A DNA stretch of 64,000 nt, from the NCBI GenBank assembly GCA_004026145.2, contig CP034989.1, positions 3,300,134-3,364,133 on the forward strand. Direction: 5' to 3'. Source of the stretch: Takifugu bimaculatus (taxonomy: Eukaryota; Chordata; Actinopteri; Tetraodontiformes; Tetraodontidae). This document shows positions 1 to 10,440 of this stretch, piece after piece (position 1 is the stretch's first letter; the number at the start of each line of letters is the position of its first letter). The translations under genes and the position numbers were made by a program. The notes beneath the pieces were generated by a model, which ran no database searches, had not been told where the DNA came from, and worked only from the letters and a program-made list of their open reading frames with translations.

Positions 1-660
1 AGTGGCGGAGAAGTTGAAGTACATTAGGAATTCCTGGGCTGCCTTCAATAAAGGATCGCTAATGAAAACCACCGTGTGCTGAGGTTTTAGGTGGAGTGTG
101 TGTGTGTGTGTGGTGGGGGGGGGATCAAGTGTTATACCAGCTGTTTTCTCTGATGTGTGTGGTGTGTCATAAAGGTGGGAGAAGGTGCTGGAGGGTGGGG
201 AGGGAGTATCAGCCAGCCTCCATGTTAATGGACTCGAGTACTGCCAGAACCCCTGAAGGTGCCAGAAGGGTCTCATAAGAAGACCTCTTAACAGGTTAAT
301 GTGTAGGAAGACCACTATAAGACAACTTTTAGTCCTTTTTTTGGTGTTTCAACGCCTCTGTGACGCCACAGAACAATTTACGCCATCAAACAAAGTCAGG
401 TTTTCTGGGAACTGTTTAATCCCTCAACATATTCACAACATTCACAACTCTATATCTTCTATTTTTTCCCTCCGTCTGTTATCTGCTGGTGATCTATTTC
501 CATCCGACACACCTCATTTGACCCCGCGTTCTTCTCAAACTACAAAAGAACATCAGCTCACAACATCGAGAGCCTGTGGAGCTGATCAAAGGGGCCCACA
601 CGTGCGCAATTTGTACTCAGCGAAAATGTGTCATGCCTCAAGTGATGTGTTGCTGTCTAG
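1..660. other. left-edge non-coding DNA (cacna2d1 intron)
   Basis: No exon could be supported here. The first recognisable cacna2d1 exon begins at 661 right after a ctag acceptor and starts in phase 1, so this stretch is most simply the 3' part of the preceding intron. It contains a short TG run at about 95-112 followed by a G run. Human alpha2/delta-1 residues just upstream of this point (the segment ending in NNPSC) were looked for and not found, so their exon should lie left of the window. Confidence 0.6.
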
Positions 661-745
661 GTAATGTGGAACTGGTGAACCGGATGCTCCTGGACGCTGG
701 CATCACCTCAGAACTGATCAAGATCTGGAAAAAGAATGAGCCCCA
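661..745 (+). CDS. cacna2d1: cacna2d1 exon A
   Basis: Phase 1 start (the previous exon would supply the T of a Cys codon), phase 2 end. It encodes NVELVNRMLLDAGITSELIK, matching the human stretch [20 protein letters not shown] near the alpha2/delta junction. The acceptor is ctag and the donor is gtgagt at 746. Confidence 0.88.
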
Positions 746-3700
746 GTGAGTGAGGTGCCTGGACCCGACACATGGTCAATGTCTTGTAACGAGGGTCCAC
801 GTGGAAAACTGAGCAGAAATATTCCAGATTTGCCACCAGGCACGAGCAACATTCCACATTTAGTATGTTTTATAGCTTTGTCTCCTCTCCTTGACAGAAA
901 TGTCGTCATGGCCAGATTCGTTGCCACCGACGGAGGGATCACTCGGGTCTACCCCAAAAGGTACTTGTCAAGCTCCTGTGTGTGGTGTGTGTGTGTGTGT
1001 GTATGAGGGGGTGATTTACAAGCAGCGTGTTGAGGATTATCTGATAAAGACTAATGATGTGGTCTGCTGAGAAAGCAGCAGCACAGCCGCAAAGTGCTTC
1101 GTACTCTGTCAACAATTCCAGAGGTCATCCATTACGACGTTTCCTCTGAGTCCCTGTTTCTCTACGAACACATCGTACTAGAGGCACCACAAAGGTTTCC
1201 CAGTATTTCTGAGGCGGGGGCAGTCGAAATGGATCCAAATCAGTTGGCTGATCCACCTCGATCAGTTCCTTTTAGGGCAGAAGAGCAGTGGTCCAAACAC
1301 TACTCTTTGGGTTTCAAAGACAGGGTTTTAAAGCTTTGGGAAGCAAAAACTTCCATATTTGAGGGTGAATCTTTTAGATATTATTAGGATAATTCAAGAT
1401 GGATCGTGTCCACTCATTGTATTGCTACTTGGCTTACAAAAAGTTCGGCACGGATCAAAGATCAGATTAAGGAGCTTCAGCTGATTAAACTCCTCGAAAA
1501 GGTCGATCACAAATGTTTCTGGACAGGCCTGTGGGTCCCAAATGGCTCCAACAATCCGATTCATGCCAAGGACAGACATATGTTTGGATTAGGAACGGAA
1601 TACCTGGACCTTTGATGGTCCGCCACAGATTAGACCTCTAACAAGTATCACTTTTCACAAATGTGTTTGGAAGCGCCGGACTGTCCTGGGAGGAAAATGC
1701 CGAGACCTACGAGTCAAGTTTCTACAAGCGAAGCTTGGACAACAACCTGTACATCTTCACTCCAACTCCGTACTCCAGGGAGAACTGTGAGTGAGCGCTC
1801 GCCTTTTTTCCACATGCATGCTCGTTCTCCCGCCAACGGTACATCTCTACGCTCTTCTCTTCTTCCTCTTCGCAGCGAGCGAGGAGTCGGTTCTGGTGAG
1901 CCGAGTGGTTAACGTCAACATTGGTGACAGCATACTTAAACCAGCCGGTAAGGACACGCAAAGAGATATTTTTTTGTCCCTATTGTATCAACACGACCGC
2001 TTACATACACGCACGCCTGCATCATACGTGTAGCCCCAGATACTCTTCACACACCAAATTTGTGCACGCTCCTGTGATCCTCCGCCAAGTTTTGCGAGTT
2101 CAGGGGGTAAAGTTGACACGGAGGTCTGAAATGATCTAGCGTGTCTGGCTCTTTTGCTTGATCCCAGTGGTCGGGCTGAAGCTGGACATCAGCGCCTGGA
2201 TGGTGAGCTTCATCAACACCACTCAGAGGATGAACGTGAGTAGATCCACCCCCCCTCCAGGACCCACGCGCTCAGCACGGGTTGTTTTATTTTCCGTCTG
2301 CTCTGTTGCTTTTTCCAGTGCATTGATGAGATCTGTGGATGTCAGAGGAACCACCCGGTAAGAGGATTTATCTGCGTATCATCATCTTATTTCTGAATGA
2401 CGGCTACAAGCACGCAAACATCTGCAATCCCTCTCTGATACTAGTACGTAGACTGTGTCCTGCTGGATGATGGGGGCTTCCTGGTGATGTCTAACAAAGA
2501 TGAAGACCTCAGTAAGGTGGGCACCAATCAATCAGTGTTAAAAATAAATAAAGTCTTATTGCTTTTCAGCTCTCATCAAGGTGGTAGCAACAAACTACAG
2601 ACTACATAGCTTCCTGTCGCTACTGTTTGCTACCTAAGTCTCTATATCCAGCGAATTGGTGCAAACAGCTAGTTTACATAGCTGTTATAGCTTCACACGC
2701 TCCCAAAATGCTTACATTGGTAAATAAATCAAATCGAACCACAAATGACGGTTTCTGGTCCTTGACCATTTGGCTGGCGCTTGTGTACCACATTTGGGAA
2801 GCGAGCCATAGTTTGGCAACATCACATGGTCATTTGAATGGTGCTTATCTTGACAAAATCATACTTCAGCTAAACCAGAACGCGACCTGACCCATCTTTG
2901 CACTTTAACAGACACCTTCACAGCTTTTCCCCTGACTTCGCTCTGCTAAATGCTAAGCAAGGGCCCCTGCTGTCATCTGAGTAAATGTTTTTTCATGCGT
3001 CCTTGGCTCCTTCCTAATCAGGCCTGGGTGTGCGCTGGATAAATCAGTCGCCCTCTGAAGTTTGGCAGCAGTACTAAAACCCAGGGGCCCGGGGCCTTGT
3101 TTGGAGAAGTCTGTGCGCCTTCAATCATATTCCGACAGGAGCGGAGTTTCTCCCTGCCTTCTCTCCCACTTTTTCTGTCTTTTCTCTCGCTGCCTGGTTC
3201 TTTTTTCTTTCTTTCTTTCTTTCTCCGGGAACCCTCTGGGAGTCTGCAGCCAGCAGGGGCTGTGACTGTTAATTCGTTATTGGTGTTATTGCGCAGGGAA
3301 AGGAGCGCTCACGTTTTCAGTTCAGGAGATTTATACCCGCGTTAGCTGTTGGAGCAACGGATGCGCGGAGGGAGACTTGTTAGCGGCGACCTTACGGAAA
3401 TTGTCCGACACACAGACTAGCGTTAGCGACGGCAGAGGATACTCACGCGACCACATGCGCTCGGCAGCGTCACACCTCCGAGATCCCCAGACAAACTGCT
3501 TCCTCTCCTCCGTAATTTACGGCTGCCTTGTGGACTGTGTTAATCAGATTATACTCAAATCCATCATCCTGACCGGGCGGTGATTTACAGAGCGTGTGTG
3601 TAAATCCACCGAACATTTTAAAGAGACAGTTTATAATATAAAATGTTTAATTGCTCCATAAATGAAAAGTTAGGAAAACATTTTTTTTATTATTACTATT

Positions 3701-6700
3701 ATTATTTAGGAGTTTCTTTAGCGGTTCCTCCTATGAAGTTGTTGGCTAAGCTTCAGCTGTTTGGGCCTTGAATTCTGACGAACTTGTTACCCAAATCAAA
3801 TTCTGTGGTTCCTGAGACATAAATAACAACATAAGAACGACGTTTAGAAAAGGTGGACTTCCTTGTGGTATCAATGTGATCACAGTGTCCTTTTCCAGGG
3901 GGTAAAAGGTGTCTGTCAGTAAATATTTTGGACTCTTGCTTCTCTCAGATTGGCCGCTTCTTTGGCACCATCGACCCCATCCTGATGAGAAACCTGGTCA
4001 ATGAGTCGCTCTTCACCTCCAAGAAGACGTTCGACTATCAGTCCCTCTGCGACCCCCAGAAGAGGAGCAAGGCAGCAGCAGGACTGCGATCCGTCTACGT
4101 GGTGGGTTACATAAGCCGAACCCACCACACACACAAACACACACTTTATTTACCCGAGCACCTGGGAGGCAGCGTGTACAGTAACGGGATTAGCACAAAC
4201 GGCGTGTTGCAGGAGGGGGGGCCGCTGCGTTCCGTCACCGCTCTGATGTGATGCAAACATCTCTTGTTCTGACTCCTGAAGCTCCACTCACCCGTAGACG
4301 CCGGTGGGCATTTACGCGACGCCCGTTGACGGACGATTGAACCCACGCTGCTTCCCGTAAGTGTGTACGAAACGCTTGAGCGACGGGCGGAGATTAAAGG
4401 TGCAGATGCGTCCTGATCAAAGCTGCTGCCGATGGCCGGCGATGCCTCCACCACGGTTGGGTTAGAGTCCTCCATGACTCAACACATCATCAACCGGGAA
4501 GAGAGAGAGAGAGGGAGAGAGAGAGAGGACACGGCTGGGATCTGCCGAAACAAGGCCCTCGCATGCTAGCCGTAATCAAAGCAGCATGTCGGGCCTTTGA
4601 TACAAACCGTGTGCTGCTTTGTTTTCTCACTGGCTCCTTGTTTACATATTTATGCCTGCATCTGTTGAGAAGGACTGCCTTCTAATTTCCTCTGAAGAAA
4701 AGGGAAAATAAGAGCTGGCCGGACCTTTCGGTCAGGAGGAGAACGGGACCATGTGCAGCCACTGTAAACACACGCAGGATGTTCAGCTCTTCTCCCTTCT
4801 GATATGAATTCTCTTTTCCTTCCCCTCTTCAGCCCACCGTCGCAGACATTTTAAACGTAGGCTGGTGGGCCACCGCGGCGACCTGGTGAGTTCCCTCTTC
4901 TTGCCTCCAGGCATTTTCCAAACCCCCCCCCCCCCCCCCCTTGATTTACCGATGCATTAACAGCTGCTCACTTTATTTATTATCCCGACCGACACATTTT
5001 CCCTCCGCGGGGTTTGTTTCTTTGCGCAGGTCAATATTGCAACAGTTGCTGGTCAGCATCACGTTCCCTAATTTCCTGGACGCAGGTGAGTCGGGACAGA
5101 ACGATGCTTTTCTAATAAGGCTGAGCAATATTAATGGGGGAGCTGTGGGCAGCCTGAGTGGCCTCCTTGAGAAAACAGACCGGGAGTGGATGCTCGTTTG
5201 TCATTTACTTGACAAAGCCTTAAAAGATACTCAGCACACTGTTTTCTTAATCCAGGCTTTTTTTTTTTTTCCACCAGCCTCGCCACATGCCACCAGCATG
5301 TTGTTAGCAACAGTTGTAGGAGCTGTTGAACGCTCATTCGTCTTCAGAGGATTTAATGTGTGTGCGCAGGGCGTCACGCTACACCAAGCAGGAGACAGAG
5401 TTGTTTTATGTCCAGGTTCTATCACGGGAAGCATCCGTGGGTTTTTGGTTGGGGAGTGAGCTAATGAAGCTAGCAAAGCTAGCAAAGCTTAGATAAAAAG
5501 GTGTTGACAGTGCGTCTTGATGTATGAAGCGCTGCACTTTTGGCTTCAGTGTGAGTTTCATAGGAATTCAAGCTGCATTTCAACATGGATTTGACGACTA
5601 TCACGCAACAGGTCGTGCATTTGAGTCCGACTTGAACAGTGATGACTTGAACTTGGACTCAGATTTGAGCGTATCTCTCAGCTTGAACACTTATCTACAG
5701 ATCCAATGTGTTCTATTCACCAAAAGATGAATGACTGTGAATGCATCACATTTTAATCCAGACCCTCAGTTAGCCCGGCCGCCAACATTAGCGCTAGCCG
5801 CAAATGCAACCCGTTATATAAAGAAGGTTTTTCGAAATCAGGCACTTTTGCACTGGACTCAAACCGGCGGCTAATTTTTGGAACAAAGAGTGGGACCCCA
5901 ACACCAGGAAGGCGCGCCGACTTGAGCAGCGACTCCGTTGGAACAGAAATGATCAGTTGATTTCTGGAAAGCGACTTGGCCCCTGAGGTCTCTCATGATA
6001 TTTTGATCAACTCAAGGTGCAGTCAGGTCGCATTATGTTTGCAAAAAGGCAGGACGACAGCGAACGTTGCACAAAAGCAGCACGGCTAGATGTGGGCAAA
6101 TGGTTTTGCTAACACGGGAGACGCGACGCACACGCCTCATGCCCTTGTCTCGCTTTTTCTGCAGCTGAGATGGAAGACAACGTGCCAGACGCCATGCGAA
6201 AAGCAGTCTGCATCACGGAACAAACCCAGTACTACTTTGAGAACAATCATCCGTCCTTCAGGGGCAACATCGACTGTGAGAACTGCACCAGGTAAAAACG
6301 GCGGCAAACCGCAGATTCAGCGCTAGCGTGGAGACGAGAATAAAACACATGCCGCAAAAAAGTCAAGTCGCAGTGCGGACCACCGTATTGGCGTGTTTTG
6401 GCGAGTGCGTGTGCGTAATTTTAAGGCCCCCTTGTGCAGGCTAATGGAGTGCCTGCCTCATGCTGCGCTGCGTTCCTGCACATTAGCCGCGCACACGTTT
6501 CTCATTAATGAGCGCCATAAAACAGCAGAGAAAATCATTTGCTCGCCGGCGGCATGTGGATCCAGCAGAGGTCTCGGGGGTGTGGTGGCACCGCGGGTTA
6601 AGAGAGGAGAGCGGCCCGGCGGAGCGATCCGCGCTTGCGCCACCTGCTCAGGTATGAGGATTTATTTCCGTCTCCTTGCAGCAGAAAGATCAACGTCTTC

Positions 6701-7699
6701 CTGCGTAAACAGTCGGCTTCTTGTACCTGCTGTGAGCATGTGTCCCTGTAACATTACCTCCGTCCTTCCTGGACTCAACAACTGCTCCCCTGCCTGCCGT
6801 GTGTGTCCTCCAGGATGTACCACGCCGAAAAGCTGCCCAAGACGAACCTGGTCTTCATCATCTCTGATGCGAAACTCACCTGTTCGTCCTGCGACTCCAA
6901 GCCGCTGATACAGGACGAGCAGCAGTGTATCCTTTCACCAAACCCCGAGACGTCTGATTGCGCTAACAGATGCTAAGAGTAACAAGCATAGCAGCTAAAA
7001 GCTATTAAATCTGCATTAAATGCAACACGCGCTAACGTTAGAAGTCTTGCGAAGTTTTGGACCTCGCTCCCCGCGTCTGTGCGGCAGATGGGACACAAGA
7101 CGAGCCTGTCCGCAAGCTTACAAACAAACTCTTGATGGTCCCACAAACAAACAGAGCTGTGGCCAATTAAACATTCAACCACACGGCGAACACGACCGCC
7201 ACGTCACCGACGTGTTGAACAACGCGCCAGAAATCCCAAATGAGGCGAGGCGACCGCAGTCGTTGCAGACTCGCCTCAGCGGCGCGCTAATCGCATGATT
7301 TGCTAAGTCATATATCATTGCTAATTCCCTCCATTACTCACATTGTTGTTTTTAGACTTGTCCTGTGGGGAAAGTGGCGAGTGAAAATTAGCGCGCGAAA
7401 GCAGAAGCGTTTCGGAATTGCGTCATTTTCCTGACTTGCCTCCTCCAGCTGATGGTCCGGATCCCTGCGAGGTGGCTCGCAGCCCTCGCTACAGGAAGGG
7501 TCCTGACATCTGCTTTGACAGCACGGAGAACGTAAGTCGTTGTGCTGTTGCTCACGTGCTTATCGTTTCCACGACGACAGGCTAACACATGCTAAAACGC
7601 TAAATTGGACGATTTTCCTCAAGTTTTGCCGATTCACATCCCAGGCCTGACCTCACATACTCACTCGTACCGACAGCATCAAAGCTGCTGAGCTCCCGA

Positions 7700-7767
<68 letters not shown>

Positions 7768-7874
7768 TGTTCTTGACTGCATCTGTCTTGTACTACTTGA
7801 ACTAATTTTCTTGCCTTCTCTGCTTCCTAACTCCTTGCTCCCTACCTGGACCTTATTTTCTGCATGATTCCTTA

Positions 7875-7905
<31 letters not shown>

Positions 7906-9005
7906 TGTTTCCTGCTCTGTGATTGGCTGTTGATGGTTAGGATGAGGCCATGTGCCGGCAGAGCGCAGGCTCCTCATTGGCTGCCTCTCTGCTCATGTTA
8001 CTGCTGCCACTGTTCATGTGCTGTCTCGGGTCAGTCCCGTAACACTCGCTCTGAACTCCATCATTAACGTGACCTCCGTCTCCGTCACTCGTCCGTCTGT
8101 CTGTTCCTTCCACCCCTTCATGCCTCGTCCCCTTATCTGTCTGCCCGCTGGCCCTCCACCACCATCCGTCTTCGCCCCGTCTGCTGCCACTCTTTCTGTT
8201 TCTTTTCGCCATCTCACCTGCTTGTTTGCGTCCTGTCCCGCCACCGCCGCCTCAGGCGGTCGCCACCAGTCCGACACCTCATCACCGCTGCTGTTGTTTT
8301 TTTGGTTCTGAAGGAAAGAGATAAAGTCTATATCTTTGTTTAGCATGTGGACGGTGAGAGAATTCATCAATCTTAATATAGATTTGAAGGAGTTCCCATC
8401 AAATTGCTTCATTTGGGCAACTTTCCCAACACATGGCACAGTTATTAAACTGAAAATTCTTTTTTTTTATGGCAATTTCAGCATAAAATAGAAAAACTCT
8501 CATGTTCAAAGTACATGACATGAAACTAATGAAATCATAAAATGACTTAAATAATTATATTACTTAGTTAGCAGCCACCCTGAACAAACGAGGGTGCCAG
8601 AGGCTCATTAGCTTTAGTGACTAGCATATATTCATACTAAGGAGCTCATAAGTTAAAAGGAACTCTTTTTAAACATAAATCTAAAGTTTTGCAGACAAAC
8701 AATTGCTATTGTTAATCTCTCTCCAGTTAAATGTGTGAGAAATTACAGTTTCCTTCTGCCATTCTACCGTTTAGCTGCTTAGCTTCTTTGTGTTTTGTCA
8801 TGTTGACACTTATTTATTTAGTATTTGTTGATTCTTATGGCCACCACACTCGCTAACTTTATATTTCTCCACCCGCCCCCAGGAGGACGACCCTGACTGT
8901 GGCGGAGCGTCCGGCCTGAGCCCCTCTTGTTGGCTGATGGTGGCCCTTCAGTTGGCGCTATTCTGGGTTCTGACGGGCTCCAGACATCACGCCATGTTGT
9001 CGTGA
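661..9005 (+). CDS. cacna2d1: voltage-gated calcium channel alpha2/delta-1 subunit, C-terminal part (14 exons)
   Basis: Auxiliary subunit of high-voltage-activated calcium channels; it raises surface expression of the pore subunit, and in mammals it is the gabapentin and thrombospondin receptor. Fourteen exons encode about 405 residues plus stop, and all splice phases join without a break: 661-745, 898-960, 1674-1786, 1876-1947, 2168-2235, 2319-2357, 2445-2516, 3949-4101, 4833-4885, 5030-5085, 6165-6291, 6814-6926, 7449-7531, 8883-9005. The conceptual protein has the family landmarks LLDAG, [75 protein letters not shown] and a hydrophobic C-terminal tail for GPI attachment. The tail (DCGGASGL, then a hydrophobic run) resembles alpha2/delta-1 rather than alpha2/delta-2. 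The VWA domain lies outside the window to the left. hgf follows downstream on the same strand, as in human. Which teleost duplicate this is (a or b) is unresolved. Confidence 0.95.
898..960 (+). CDS. cacna2d1: cacna2d1 exon B (start of delta region)
   Basis: Acceptor ttgacag, donor gtactt; phase 2 to phase 2. Encodes [17 protein letters not shown], a nearly invariant alpha2/delta signature that lies just after the alpha2/delta cleavage region in mammals. Confidence 0.93.
1674..1786 (+). CDS. cacna2d1: cacna2d1 exon C
   Basis: Encodes SAGLSWEENAETYESSFYKR and SLDNNLYIFT, aligned with human [20 protein letters not shown]. The acceptor (ggaag at 1669-1673) has a poor pyrimidine tract, but phase and homology fix it. 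The donor is gtgagtg. Confidence 0.9.
1876..1947 (+). CDS. cacna2d1: cacna2d1 exon D
   Basis: Acceptor ttcgcag, donor gtaagg, phase 1 to phase 1. Encodes EESVLVSRVVNVNIGDSILK, followed by PA, matching human [22 protein letters not shown]. The upstream intron is only 89 bases. Confidence 0.92.
2168..2235 (+). CDS. cacna2d1: cacna2d1 exon E
   Basis: Acceptor atcccag, donor gtgagt, phase 1 to phase 0. Encodes VVGLKLDISAWMVSFINTTQ and RMN, matching human VVGIKIDVNSWIENFTKTS. It includes one N-glycosylation sequon (NTT). Confidence 0.93.
2319..2357 (+). CDS. cacna2d1: cacna2d1 exon F (39 bases)
   Basis: A 13-codon exon encoding CIDEICGCQRNHP, matching human CAGPVCDCKRNSD, with all three cysteines kept. 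Flanked by introns of 83 and 87 bases. Confidence 0.92.
2445..2516 (+). CDS. cacna2d1: cacna2d1 exon G
   Basis: Acceptor atactag, donor gtgggc, phase 0 both sides. Encodes [20 protein letters not shown] and DLSK, matching human [20 protein letters not shown]. Confidence 0.92.
2517..3948 (+). other. cacna2d1: cacna2d1 intron, 1.43 kb
   Basis: Nothing coding recognised. It contains a short TTTC repeat at about 3200-3225 and is otherwise unremarkable unique sequence. Confidence 0.8.
3949..4101 (+). CDS. cacna2d1: cacna2d1 exon H
   Basis: Acceptor tctctcag, donor gtgggt, phase 0 both sides, 51 codons. Encodes IGRFFGTIDPILMRNLVNES, KKTFDYQSLCDPQ and AAAGLRSVYV, matching human [20 protein letters not shown] and YDYQSVCEPG. 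One N-glycosylation sequon (NES). Confidence 0.95.
4833..4885 (+). CDS. cacna2d1: cacna2d1 exon I
   Basis: Encodes [17 protein letters not shown]; the next W is split across the intron. Human has PSVADILQIGWWATAAAW. Acceptor ctcttcag, donor gtgagt, phase 2 end. Confidence 0.95.
5030..5085 (+). CDS. cacna2d1: cacna2d1 exon J
   Basis: Encodes SILQQLLVSITFPNFLDA, matching human SILQQFLLSLTFPRLLEA. Acceptor tttgcgcag, donor gtgagt, phase 2 to phase 1. The upstream intron is 144 bases and includes a C homopolymer. Confidence 0.95.
6165..6291 (+). CDS. cacna2d1: cacna2d1 exon K
   Basis: Encodes AEMEDN, then [15 protein letters not shown] and FRGNIDCENCTR, matching human [20 protein letters not shown] and FSGVLDCGNCSR. 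Acceptor tctgcag, donor gtaaaa, phase 1 to phase 2. One sequon (NCT). Confidence 0.95.
6814..6926 (+). CDS. cacna2d1: cacna2d1 exon L
   Basis: Encodes MYHAEKLPKTNLVFIISDAK, then LTCSSCDSKPLIQDEQQ, matching human [20 protein letters not shown] and CPCDTRLLIQAEQ. The donor is the less common gtatcc; phase 1 end. Confidence 0.94.
7449..7531 (+). CDS. cacna2d1: cacna2d1 exon M
   Basis: Encodes [20 protein letters not shown] followed by ICFDSTEN, matching human [20 protein letters not shown] and VCFDNN. Acceptor tcctccag, donor gtaagt, phase 1 to phase 0. Confidence 0.95.
7701..7766. repeat. (CA)33 microsatellite
   Basis: Sixty-six bases of uninterrupted CA in the last cacna2d1 intron, about 170 bases after the exon M donor. 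It is the longest simple repeat in the window. Confidence 0.98.
7875..7901. repeat. (TC)n microsatellite
   Basis: Uninterrupted TC run of about 27 bases in the same intron. Confidence 0.95.
8883..9005 (+). CDS. cacna2d1: cacna2d1 last coding exon, GPI-anchor signal
   Basis: Acceptor cgcccccag, in-frame TGA at 9003-9005, 40 residues. Encodes [20 protein letters not shown], then a hydrophobic run ([12 protein letters not shown]), then a short tail. The small-residue CGGASG stretch followed by hydrophobic residues fits a GPI-attachment signal, as established for alpha2/delta proteins. The exact attachment residue cannot be read from sequence. Confidence 0.95.
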   Translation, partial: [40 protein letters not shown]

Positions 9006-9834
9006 CCTTTGAACGCCCCGTCACACCCCCCCCCATCCTTTTCTTTCTCTCACCCTCCCCAACAACGGCGACCAGAATTGGTACAAGCTGTGTCGTGAAA
9101 CCCTCTGAGAACTCGACCTGCGGCCATTTTTCTTCCCCAAATCCTCATTTTTGAAGGACTGCCCAATTGGTGTTGAACGGAGCTGGAGTGGCCCGTTAGC
9201 GTTAGCGGTTTGTTGTTTTGAGAATTGACCTAAAATTGCCGAAACAGTTGCCAAAAAAACCTCCGACAGGAGCCCAAACCTTCAGATCAGCATTTTTTGT
9301 TTTTACCCGTCTTTATTTCTGCCTCTTTCACGATGATGGACACAAGCCGACCTCTCCAGGTTCTTCACCGCGACGTCTTCTCCAACTCTGCAGCTGATTG
9401 GCTGCTCTGAACACTCACCTGGATTTCTCCGATGCCATAGAGGGTAATAACCAATCAGGGTCGTTGGACGGGCTGTTTAGTGCCACGTGTTGCTCAGATA
9501 ATCCCTTTAGCTCTTTTTTTTAACGTGCTAATGCTACTGTTTGTTTTGTTGCCACCACTAAAGCGCGTTTATCATTCTGTAAATGTTCTCACCTGTGCTG
9601 GAACAGCTGTGTTGTTCATCATACCCTGGTACGATGCCTCCCAAGAGAATTCACTGTAATCACCATGGCGACTGCTGTGTTTCACTCCCCCCGTCTGTCT
9701 ATCCTCTTTTATTTGGCGTGCCTTCTCCGTGAATTATCGTACGTATATGACGTAGCATCGAACGCGGGCGGGTTTGTTTATAGTTTGATAGATTAGATGC
9801 AGAGAAACAGTATTTCCACTAAGCAGGATGGTTC

Positions 9835-10440
9835 AGCCCAGGAGGATACGGTTGGAAACGGCGCGTCGCGTCGATAGTAGCGCAACATGATACCGAAGAA
9901 CGCAATACTGTGAAAGGTCTGGAGTTTCTGTCATCTGTCCAGCACAACTAGGTTTGTACACTACAGCCCCGTTTAGCATTACCCGATCTGGCAAGATCCT
10001 ATCTGAGACAACTAAACGGTGTTCAGCCACATTGCCTGGTGAGATCTGCTTTGGTGAAGCTAAACTGCCGTACTAGATGGCGAGATTCTGCCCCCAACGA
10101 TTACACCGCGCTGCGTTTAGCCATATCGGCTGGTCCTGTCCAGTACAACTGAAGCCGTACCAGATGATAAGATCCTGTCGTGATCAGAAACTGCATAAAA
10201 GTCTGTACTTTCCGGATCAGTACAGCTAAACTGCATTGAACCACACTGTGATTAGCAGTACCGGACGGGTAGGTCCTATTTGGTATGGAAGTCAAGCCTC
10301 TGCCTGGTAGTGGTAAGCTGCTCTAGTTTAGCTGTATTGGACGGTAAGGTCCCCGCTCTGTGACGTTCAGCAGAACAAGGTGGGATTTTAGCATCCGGTA
10401 CCGCAGTTTAGCAGTATTGGCCAGGATCTTACCCCTTTCT
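9835..10440. repeat. degenerate short-period repeat array
   Basis: A loose motif, roughly TTTAGC, then a few bases, then GTAC(C/T)GGA-GGTAAGATCCTG, recurs on the plus strand at about 9971, 10024, 10061, 10116, 10151, 10251, 10326, 10386 and 10407. Copies are diverged and irregularly spaced (about 20 to 100 bases). It looks like an old minisatellite rather than coding sequence, since no frame stays open across it. Confidence 0.5.

Noticed and set aside
1..80. Frame at the left edge reading VAEKLKYIRNSWAAFNKG as a possible upstream cacna2d1 exon
   Set aside because: It does not align with the alpha2/delta-1 segment expected upstream (ending NNPSC) and has no matching donor in the required phase.
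1094..1615. Open frames of 97 and 69 codons inside a cacna2d1 intron
   Set aside because: They lie between two exons whose phases join directly, and the translations match nothing recognised. They are chance intronic frames.
661..9005. Alternative identity as cacna2d2
   Set aside because: The C-terminal exons ([28 protein letters not shown]) follow alpha2/delta-1, and hgf as downstream neighbour matches cacna2d1.
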